Source: Anaerolineales bacterium Chloro_02 (GTDB lineage Bacteria > Chloroflexota > Anaerolineae > Anaerolineales > Anaerolineaceae). Taken from it: a stretch of DNA of 6,744 nucleotides. The DNA lies in contig LUZV01000006.1 in NCBI GenBank assembly GCA_001603765.1, positions 1 through 6,744 on the forward strand, given 5' to 3'. The notes beneath the pieces are model-generated. The model was not told the origin of the DNA and searched no databases. It saw nothing but the letters and a program-made list of their open reading frames with translations. Position 1 is the stretch's first letter, and every line of letters starts with the position of its first letter. Position numbers and translations under genes: made by a program. Of this stretch, positions 1 to 6,071 are shown piece after piece.

Positions 1-932
1 AGCGCCTGGGTTGCCACAACCACCTGGATCTTGCCAAAGCGTTCTGCCAGGGCTGGCGCTGCCAAAAGACCGATGCCCATCGCCAGACTGCCCCAGGCAA
101 AGATCACCCCAATCGCTGCGTCGCTTTGGTTGTGGACGTGGCGGAAGAAAACGTTCATAAAGGGCATAACCATGCCTGCGCCGATGGAGATCATCAAACT
201 CGGCAGGATCAGCTTGCTCAACAGCCCCGGGTTTTTGCGAACGAAGCTCACCGGCGCGAAATTCGATCGCTGGCTGAGGGAAAGCGGGCTGGTCCTCATC
301 AAAATGACAGGAATCGCTGACGCCAGGCAGAGCGAAGCCATGACCCAAAGCGACCACCCATACGCTTTTGGGCTGACGGCGCTGACGGCGAGTATGCCTG
401 CCGTCCATGTGGGCAAGTAGCCGCCAATCCATTCGCCTATGGAGGTCGCGGTCATACGCAAGCCAGAGGAGAGGCTAAAAAGATAGGTTCGTTCTCTGGG
501 ACCGCTGTTTTCCATTAAAAAGGGTCCAGTTGCCACCGCCGAAAGCGCCTGAGCGACGCCCTGCACCACATTCATTCCAATAAAAATCCCAACAGATGGG
601 AATAGCAGCATCAATGCCATCGAAATACCGTAACCGAAGTAGCCGATCATGAAGGCATTCTTCCCGCCGATGCGGTCGGTAAGATATCCCATTGGCAGCG
701 CCGCAAGGAGCGATGTAAGGCTGCGGGCGGTTACCAGGTTGCCCAGTGTAGCTTCGTTGTAACCCAGGCTCAGCACATAAAAGTTAAACAAAAGCTGGCT
801 GATGCCCATGGCAACGCCAAAAATCAATAAGCTCAACAGAAAGAGCCTGGCATTGCCAGTAAAAGCCCGCACGCGAGTTAGATAGGTGCTTAAGACTGAG
901 CGGTGTTTGTCGGGAACCTTTTCATCATCCAA
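1..932 (-). CDS. MFS transporter, C-terminus beyond the window
   Basis: Integral membrane transporter of the major facilitator superfamily, probably a drug or metabolite exporter; the substrate cannot be read from sequence. The frame is open from the regulator stop codon to the window edge, giving about 310 residues. A short charged N-terminus is followed by a first membrane helix at about residues 30-54. The family motif A lies after helix 2 (GYLTDRIGGK, residues 82-91). A conserved-looking GPFLMENSGPRERTYLFS stretch is at about 136-153, a cytoplasmic loop at about 212-238, and a second motif-A-like segment (ALAERFGK) at 294-301. Helices 1-8 and the start of 9 are therefore present and roughly 90-100 residues are missing. 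There is no in-frame ATG near the start: TTG at 932 lies 10 bases after an AGGGGG, while TTG at 941 overlaps the regulator stop but lies only 2 bases after it. I chose 932. An ATG pair at 923-928 is in another frame. Family is secure; the start is not. Confidence 0.9.
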   Translation of the reverse strand, partial: MDDEKVPDKHRSVLSTYLTRVRAFTGNARLFLLSLLIFGVAMGISQLLFNFYVLSLGYNEATLGNLVTARSLTSLLAALPMGYLTDRIGGKNAFMIGYFGYGISMALMLLFPSVGIFIGMNVVQGVAQALSAVATGPFLMENSGPRERTYLFSLSSGLRMTATSIGEWIGGYLPTWTAGILAVSAVSPKAYGWSLWVMASLCLASAIPVILMRTSPLSLSQRSNFAPVSFVRKNPGLLSKLILPSLMISIGAGMVMPFMNVFFRHVHNQSDAAIGVIFAWGSLAMGIGLLAAPALAERFGKIQVVVATQA

Positions 933-937
933 GCAGG

Positions 938-1996
938 TCAATCCCCCTGTACAAAATGGCGAAGCAGATCGATGGTGTTGTCGAACCCTTCGTATCGCGG
1001 CGAAAACTGCCGTTCGCCCTCTTCACTCAGAAGGATCTGCACCATGCCAGCGATGCGTAGTTGGTTGAGATGATGCAGCACTGTGGGTGGGCGCAGCCTC
1101 AGCGCGCGCGAAAGTTGTGTGGCAGTGCGCGGAGATTGCGCCAGATAGCGCAAAATTCGCAGACGAGTCGCGTCTGAGAGGGCTTTCAGGGAGAAGATCA
1201 AAGCGTCAGGTACGATATCGCCTGGGATGATTGCCATCGAATCAGGACGGGCGCCAAAAACAATCAGCAGGGTATCGGAATTCATTTTATCAAGGAATAT
1301 GTAAGGAGAACCCCAAAAAGATGGCGCTAACACGATCTTTGAATAGGTTTCCAGCTTGTCGATGCGCACACCGCTGCTCAATTCCTCGAGAAGCATCGGC
1401 AGAGACAGGCTGCCTGCCCTCATCTGGGCATGCGAAAGCCCTTGTTTCAGGACTGGCTGGATGCGCTGTTCCTCCTCGGCAAAGAAGTTATCAATATATG
1501 CCTCAAGCGCCCTGATAAGGTCCGCGCCAAATGATTCCCGGTCCGACCAGGTTTGGTAGAGCTTCTCAAGATAGGCAGATTGTGTGACTTTATCGGTCAG
1601 CCGGGTGTGCTCTAAGAGGACCTGACGTTCAGCAGGAGTCCATTTTTGCTTTGGTCGGGTGTTGAGCAGGATCTCCTGATAGGCAGCCGGCACAGAATAC
1701 GAAAACGAAAGCGATTCAAGCACGCGGGATGTGGGGAGTTTCTTGAGAGCTTCAACAGCTACCGCGGCATTTTTGGGGGCTGGCAGCCCGCGGACAAAAA
1801 AGAGGGAATTGTTGATTTGCTGCGCGGCAAGGTCAAGCGTCTGGCGGTGCTCAGCTGGCAGGCGCGAACGCACGCCCGCCGCCCAGGATGCCCTGACGCC
1901 AAACGCGTCCGGATCATGAAGCGCCTTAAGACTGATAAAAAGATCATAAGCCGTGCCTATATCCCACTCAAGTCTTGTATGAACTGCTGCGCACAT
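938..1996 (-). CDS. ArsR-type winged-helix transcriptional regulator with long N-terminal domain
   Basis: Cytoplasmic DNA-binding protein of 352 residues, likely the repressor of its own operon. The C-terminal part (about 264-352) is an ArsR-like winged helix: a helix reading ALSDATRLRILRYL at 272-285, then the helix-turn-helix with recognition helix around PPTVLHHLNQL (303-313) and a wing around EEGERQFSPRY. Typical ArsR/SmtB proteins are only about 100-120 residues. Here about 260 residues precede the DNA-binding domain, starting with a segment containing WDIGTAYDLFISLKALHDP. This resembles the N-terminal regions (DUF5937-like) seen on some large ArsR-family regulators, and presumably senses a ligand or mediates dimerisation. 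I see no CxC metal-binding motif, so metal sensing is unlikely. The ATG at 1996 is supported by GGAGGG ending 5 bases upstream. The stop codon overlaps or abuts the start of the MFS gene, making an operon. Its ligand is unknown. Confidence 0.88.
   Translation of the reverse strand: MCAAVHTRLEWDIGTAYDLFISLKALHDPDAFGVRASWAAGVRSRLPAEHRQTLDLAAQQINNSLFFVRGLPAPKNAAVAVEALKKLPTSRVLESLSFSYSVPAAYQEILLNTRPKQKWTPAERQVLLEHTRLTDKVTQSAYLEKLYQTWSDRESFGADLIRALEAYIDNFFAEEEQRIQPVLKQGLSHAQMRAGSLSLPMLLEELSSGVRIDKLETYSKIVLAPSFWGSPYIFLDKMNSDTLLIVFGARPDSMAIIPGDIVPDALIFSLKALSDATRLRILRYLAQSPRTATQLSRALRLRPPTVLHHLNQLRIAGMVQILLSEEGERQFSPRYEGFDNTIDLLRHFVQGD
943..948 (-). promoter_or_regulatory. Ribosome binding site candidate for the MFS gene
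   Basis: AGGGGG on the minus strand lies inside the last codons of the upstream regulator gene. It is 10 bases before the TTG at 932 and only 1 base before the TTG at 941, which favours 932 as the start. The placement implies translational coupling between regulator and transporter. Confidence 0.5.
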
Positions 1997-2001
1997 CGAA
2001 T

Positions 2002-2007
2002 CCCTCC
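2002..2007 (-). promoter_or_regulatory. Ribosome binding site of the regulator gene
   Basis: GGAGGG on the minus strand, with its GGAGG core 6 bases before the ATG at 1996. It fixes the regulator start and closely resembles the site of the divergent nuclease gene. Confidence 0.8.
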
Positions 2008-2026
2008 AAACGATAGATAATAACCT

Positions 2027-2055
2027 ATTTTATTAGACAGCGGTCTAAAGTTCAA
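2027..2055 (-). promoter_or_regulatory. Sigma-70-like promoter of the regulator-MFS operon
   Basis: On the minus strand a TTGAAC -35 element (2050-2055) is followed by exactly 17 bases and a TAAAAT -10 element (2027-2032). Transcription would start near 2020, leaving a leader of about 24 bases that contains the ribosome binding site. Each hexamer differs from consensus at one or two positions and the spacing is optimal. This is inferred from sequence only. Confidence 0.65.
2033..2048. promoter_or_regulatory. Candidate operator: perfect inverted repeat in the promoter spacer
   Basis: TTAGAC, four bases, GTCTAA: a perfect 6-base inverted repeat with a 4-base gap, occupying 16 of the 17 spacer bases between the -35 and -10 elements of the leftward promoter. 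A dimeric protein bound here would block RNA polymerase. The product of the adjacent gene (938-1996) is the natural candidate. The site is about 115 bases from the divergent nuclease start, so an effect on that gene is possible but not indicated. Confidence 0.6.
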
Positions 2056-2150
2056 GGGTGCAAAAGGCATCATAAGAGAAATACTCTACGATGAAATCAC
2101 ACAGACATGATAAGATTAAGCAAAACCATTGTTCAAATTTCATATCCTTT

Positions 2151-2155
2151 GGAGG
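2151..2155 (+). promoter_or_regulatory. Ribosome binding site that decides the nuclease start
   Basis: GGAGG lies 9 bases before the ATG at 2165. An upstream in-frame TTG at 2129 has no such site and would put 12 extra residues in front of the signal peptide, so 2165 is the better start. Confidence 0.85.
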
Positions 2156-2164
2156 AACTTACCC

Positions 2165-5100
2165 ATGCCAAGAAAGTCACATCTCACCTTAATCATGATG
2201 GCTGTCCTGTTGGCAGTCGGCACCTTAGGAATCCAACCAGTCAAACCGGCTCTGGCTGCAAATGCCATCCGCATTAGCCAGGCTTACGGCGGAGGTGGAA
2301 ACACGGGAGCAACTTATAAACACGATTTCATTGAACTGTATAATGCTGGCACCACGGCAGTCGATCTTTCCGGTTGGAGTGTGCAATATGCCTCAGCAAC
2401 GGGGACTTCCTGGCAGGTTACTCCTCTGACTGGCACAATTCAACCTAATAAGTATTATTTGATTAGAGAAGCTCAGGGATCTGGCGGGACGGTGGACTTG
2501 CCAACACCAGATGATATAGGTAATATCCCTATGAGTGGAAGCGCATTTAAAGTCGCTTTGGTGGCTTCAACTTCATCCCTTGTCGGATCTTGTCCTTCTG
2601 GCGTCGTAGATTTTGTCGGCGCGGCTTCCACCGCCAACTGCTACGAAGGTTCCGGGCCTGCACCAGCACCATCAAATACAAACTCGGTTATGCGCAAGGT
2701 AAATGGCTGTACTGACACGGATAATAATTCTGCCGATTTCGATGCAGCTCTTGCAGCGCCGCGGAATTCTGCCTCCCCGGCTTATGTCTGCCCCGGGGGC
2801 GATGTTCCCCCGACGGTAGCCAGCACTTTGCCAGCTAACGGCGGGACTGCCCAAAAAACCGATAACATCGTTATCACTTTCAGTGAATCTGTCACGCTTA
2901 CAGATCCATGGTTTAGCATCTCTTGCGCGACCTCCGGCACCCATACTGCCGCAGTGACAAACGCGGACCCCATCTATACCCTCAACCCCGATACCGACTT
3001 CACCGCTGGGGAAACCTGCACGGTCACAATCGACCACACTAAGGTCGTCGATAATGATCCGCCGGCAGATCAGATGGCTGCTGATTATGTCTTCAGCTTT
3101 ACTATTGCCACTGGATGTGGCGATCCTTTTACGCCTATCTATACCATTCAAGGCAGCGGTGCCACCTCGCCTCTGGTCGGGCAGACACTGACCACTGAAG
3201 GAGTTGTGGTTGGTGATTTCCAGGTAGGCGGCAAAGGCGGTTATTACATCCAGGACACGTTCGGCGACGGCGACCCGGCAACATCAGACGGAATTTTTAT
3301 CTACAACACATCAGTCGCGGTTAATGTTGGCGATCATGTGCGCGTTAAGGGTCTTGTTGTCGAAACCACCACAGGCACAGGCACGCTGACGCAGATCACA
3401 CCCACCAACCCTGCTTCTTCTAATGTGCTCATTTGTTCCACCGGTAACACTGTTGCACCAACCGAAATAACATTGCCGGTCACGGCTGTGAGCGACTTCG
3501 AAAAATATGAAGGCATGTTGGTCACCTTCCCGCAGACTTTGATCATCTCCGAATACTTTAACTTTGATCGCTTCGGCGAGATTGTGTTGACTTCGCAGCG
3601 GCATATGACCCCAACTGCTTTGGTGGAACCAGGCGCGCCCGCACAAGCAGAAGCCGCGGCTTATTTGTTGGACCGCATCACGCTTGATGATGGACGTACC
3701 ACACAAAACCCTGATCCTGCCATCCACCCCAATGGATTGACGTTTGACATGACGAATCTCTTCCGCGGTGGGGGCACAGTTACCAATGTGACTGGTATTC
3801 TGGATTTCTACCAGAGCCTTTATCGGGTGCAGCCCACGGCTGGCGCAACTTACGTGGATGCCAATCCGCGCACAGCGGCTCCTGATATTACCGAGGGCGA
3901 CCTCAAGATAGCCAGCTTTAACGTCCTGAATTTCTTTGTTACCCTTGATGCTGGACCTGGCGCCTGGATTTGTGGACCGGCGGGGAACGCGGAATGCCGC
4001 GGGGCGGATAACGCTGAAGAATTCACCCGCCAACGCGATAAGATTCTGGCAGCTCTCAATATCATCGACGCCGATATTTTTGGCTTGATGGAAATTGAGA
4101 ATGACCGACCAGGTGGTCAGGACCCTGTTGCTAATCTGGTGGATGGGTTGAACGCGATCAAGGGCGCGGGCACCTATGCCTACATCCACACCGGCGCGAT
4201 AGGTACTGACGCGATTAAGCAAGCTATTCTTTATAAGCCAGCTGCTGTAACTCCGGTTGGAGCCTTCCAGCTGCTTACCAGCGCCGTAGACGCACGTTTT
4301 ATCGACACTCGCAGCCGTCCTGCTTTGGCGCAGGTTTTTAGCGATAACGAGACTGGCATCGAATTTGTGGTCGCGGTCAATCATCTCAAGTCCAAGGGGT
4401 CTGCCTGCGCTGGCGATCCGGATTTGGGCGACGGTCAGGGCAACTGCAACCTCACCCGCAAGGCAGCCGCGGAAGCATTGGTGGATTGGTTGGCGAACCC
4501 AACTTACTTCCCGGATGTGGAAAAAGCGCTGATCATTGGCGATTTGAACTCTTATGACAAAGAAGATCCAATTGACGCCATTAAACTCGGAGCGGATGAT
4601 ACCGCCGGGACAGATGACGACTATGAGGATATGATTTTCCAATTCCAGGGCGAGAATGCTTATGGGTACGTATTTGATGGGCAGACTGGCTACCTCGACC
4701 ACGCGTTGGCAAACCAGGCGATGGCGGACATCATCCTGGACGTTAACTTTTGGCACATTAACGCCGATGAACCCGACATCATCGACTACGACACCAGCTT
4801 CAAGCAGCCCCCACAAGCCGCGCTTTACGCCCCCGACGCTTACCGCTCTTCAGACCACGATCCGGTGATTATCACACTAAGCATGAATGTCGCGCCCGTA
4901 GCCGCTGATCAGAGTGTGACAACCGATGAGGATACTTCAATTGATATCACCTTGAGCGCGACAGACGCTAACGGCGATACACTGACCTATTCGATTGTTG
5001 ATCAACCCGGGCATGGCAGCGTGACACTGGTTGGCAATGTTGCCACCTATTTGCCCGACCTTAATTACCACGGGCCTGATAGTTTCACCTTTACTGCTAA

Positions 5101-5779
5101 TGACGGCAAGGTCGATAGTAATTTAGCCGTTGTTACCATCACCGTGACACCCGTTAATGACGCGCCAGTGGCGGTTGCCGACGCTTACGAAACGGATGAG
5201 GATACAACCCTGACCGTGCTGGCTGTAGATGGCGTATTGAAGAACGACCTGGACGTGGACGGCGACTCCTTAAGCGCGATTTTGGTGAGCGATGTCAGCC
5301 ACGGCACGCTGACCTTTGACGCTGATGGTTCCTTTGTGTACACGCCTGAGGCGAATTACCACGGTTCCGATAGCTTTACCTACAAAGCAACCGATGGTTC
5401 GCTTGAGAGCAACGTGGCGACCGTTACCCTCACAATCAATTCCGTGAATGACTGGGTCGAGGCGAATGACGATGAGTACGAAACGCCGGCAGGGGTTACG
5501 CTGAACGTCAGCGCTCCGGGCGTGCTCGCGAATGACGTGCTGCTCGACCCGGAAGAAACCGTTTCGCTTTTGGTGCTCCAGCAGCCCGCTCACGGCACAC
5601 TGACGCTCAACCAAGACGGATCGTTCACCTACGTTCCGGATGCCGGTTTCTTTGGGACGGACACATTCCAATACCAGCTTAACTCGGCGCTGTTGATGGC
5701 GGGTGAGTTCAGTGACACGGCTTGGGTAACCATTAAGGTCACACCTAAACAGATCTTCCTTCCGCTGATCCTGCGCTAA
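2165..5779 (+). CDS. Secreted ExeM/NucH-type nuclease with lamin-tail and cadherin-like domains
   Basis: Exported enzyme of 1204 residues, predicted to hydrolyse phosphodiester bonds in extracellular DNA, possibly for nutrient phosphate or biofilm turnover. Domains in order: Sec signal peptide (1-31, basic PRKSH start, hydrophobic core, cleavage after PALA); lamin-tail domain (about 35-209, with FIELYN near 55); bacterial Ig-like domain (about 213-320); OB-fold-like region (about 321-570); endonuclease/exonuclease/phosphatase domain (578-907); three cadherin-like repeats (909-1194); tail KQIFLPLILR. The catalytic domain keeps the family motifs: ASFNVLN with N586, LMEIEN with E643, NHLKSKG with H740, GDLN with D793 and N795, LDHA at 844-847 and SSDHDP with D897 and H898. 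Cysteines in AECRGAD and SACAGDPDLGDGQGNCN also match the ExeM/NucH pattern and may form disulfides. ExeM proteins of Shewanella end in a GlyGly-CTERM anchor; this one does not. Monocistronic, with its own terminator. The family is well supported; the actual substrate is inferred. Confidence 0.92.
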   Translation: MPRKSHLTLIMMAVLLAVGTLGIQPVKPALAANAIRISQAYGGGGNTGATYKHDFIELYNAGTTAVDLSGWSVQYASATGTSWQVTPLTGTIQPNKYYLIREAQGSGGTVDLPTPDDIGNIPMSGSAFKVALVASTSSLVGSCPSGVVDFVGAASTANCYEGSGPAPAPSNTNSVMRKVNGCTDTDNNSADFDAALAAPRNSASPAYVCPGGDVPPTVASTLPANGGTAQKTDNIVITFSESVTLTDPWFSISCATSGTHTAAVTNADPIYTLNPDTDFTAGETCTVTIDHTKVVDNDPPADQMAADYVFSFTIATGCGDPFTPIYTIQGSGATSPLVGQTLTTEGVVVGDFQVGGKGGYYIQDTFGDGDPATSDGIFIYNTSVAVNVGDHVRVKGLVVETTTGTGTLTQITPTNPASSNVLICSTGNTVAPTEITLPVTAVSDFEKYEGMLVTFPQTLIISEYFNFDRFGEIVLTSQRHMTPTALVEPGAPAQAEAAAYLLDRITLDDGRTTQNPDPAIHPNGLTFDMTNLFRGGGTVTNVTGILDFYQSLYRVQPTAGATYVDANPRTAAPDITEGDLKIASFNVLNFFVTLDAGPGAWICGPAGNAECRGADNAEEFTRQRDKILAALNIIDADIFGLMEIENDRPGGQDPVANLVDGLNAIKGAGTYAYIHTGAIGTDAIKQAILYKPAAVTPVGAFQLLTSAVDARFIDTRSRPALAQVFSDNETGIEFVVAVNHLKSKGSACAGDPDLGDGQGNCNLTRKAAAEALVDWLANPTYFPDVEKALIIGDLNSYDKEDPIDAIKLGADDTAGTDDDYEDMIFQFQGENAYGYVFDGQTGYLDHALANQAMADIILDVNFWHINADEPDIIDYDTSFKQPPQAALYAPDAYRSSDHDPVIITLSMNVAPVAADQSVTTDEDTSIDITLSATDANGDTLTYSIVDQPGHGSVTLVGNVATYLPDLNYHGPDSFTFTANDGKVDSNLAVVTITVTPVNDAPVAVADAYETDEDTTLTVLAVDGVLKNDLDVDGDSLSAILVSDVSHGTLTFDADGSFVYTPEANYHGSDSFTYKATDGSLESNVATVTLTINSVNDWVEANDDEYETPAGVTLNVSAPGVLANDVLLDPEETVSLLVLQQPAHGTLTLNQDGSFTYVPDAGFFGTDTFQYQLNSALLMAGEFSDTAWVTIKVTPKQIFLPLILR
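4889..5743 (+). repeat. Three tandem cadherin-like repeat domains in the nuclease
   Basis: Three units of about 90-100 residues (roughly 909-998, 999-1095, 1096-1194) follow the catalytic domain. Units 1 and 2 share a TDEDT opening, an acidic DANGD or DVDGD loop typical of calcium-binding repeats, a GHGSVTL or SHGTLTF strand, and a YHGxDSFT segment. Unit 3 is more diverged: it opens with TPAGVTL, has LDPEE in place of the DGD loop, and ends with FFGTDTF. Each of the first two ends with a VND-type boundary. Such repeats usually act as stalks or adhesive spacers. DNA identity between units is only local, so this is old duplication rather than a recent repeat. Confidence 0.85.
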
Positions 5780-5797
5780 CACCAGATCTGATTTTTC

Positions 5798-5827
5798 AAA
5801 ACGGAGGAGCAACTGCTCCTCCGTTTT
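5798..5827 (+). terminator. Intrinsic terminator of the nuclease gene
   Basis: AAAACGGAGGAGC pairs with GCTCCTCCGTTTT around a 4-base AACT loop, 18 bases after the nuclease stop codon. The GC-rich core is followed by a T run. The matching A run on the left arm means it could also stop leftward transcription. Between it and the next terminator (5828-6007) I see no gene or other clear signal. Confidence 0.88.
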
Positions 5828-6004
5828 GCTAAGCCACATAGCTCAAGGGGTTTGCCGCATCGCGCCGCCTCTTGACCGGAGATTTTGTTGAGGAAACTGT
5901 TGGTATTGAAGGATTTCGGGAGGGAACATTCACTTTCTATAAGGCAATTCTCTTTTCGCCAGGAAGAGCCGCGCTGAAAGGCGTTTGCCTAACCAGCAAC
6001 GCTC

Positions 6005-6031
6005 AAAAAAGCGGGAGGATCCTCCCGCTTT
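6005..6031 (-). terminator. Intrinsic terminator of the convergent secreted-protein gene
   Basis: A perfect palindrome (6008-6031) has a 10-base stem AAAGCGGGAG, a GATC loop and its complement. On the minus strand it is followed by a run of six T (6005-6010, shared with the stem base). It lies about 40 bases past the stop codon of the leftward gene at 6072, the normal place for its terminator. Confidence 0.85.
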
Positions 6032-6071
6032 GCTAAAAAAGAGTGAAACCAGCACTTCAGGCTGGGCGTTT

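Noticed and set aside
31..420. Plus-strand open frame opposite the MFS gene
   Set aside because: The minus strand of the same segment encodes clear membrane helices and the MFS motifs; the plus-strand frame is a shadow.
1646..2020. Plus-strand open frame opposite the regulator N-terminus
   Set aside because: It is antisense to the regulator and runs into the binding site and leader of that gene; no start signal and no recognisable product.
2070..2094. Weak dyad AGAG-AAATA-CTCT with outer TCAT and ATGA arms, upstream of the nuclease
   Set aside because: The arms are only four bases, the outer arms are unevenly spaced, and there is no promoter element of matching quality around it. It is likely chance. 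I also could not define a convincing promoter for the nuclease between 2049 and 2150.
2129..2164. TTG at 2129 as start of the nuclease
   Set aside because: No binding site precedes it, and the added 12 residues would sit in front of a normal signal peptide. The ATG at 2165 has GGAGG at ideal spacing.
3311..4816. Long open frame of about 500 codons on the minus strand, opposite the nuclease catalytic region
   Set aside because: It is antisense to a protein with a clear signal peptide and intact catalytic motifs; its translation has no recognisable domain and its start has no binding site. It follows from the codon bias of the real gene.
5270..5839. Minus-strand open frame across the cadherin-like repeats and the terminator
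   Set aside because: It would begin inside the terminator hairpin and run antisense to a supported domain repeat; the translation shows no family features.
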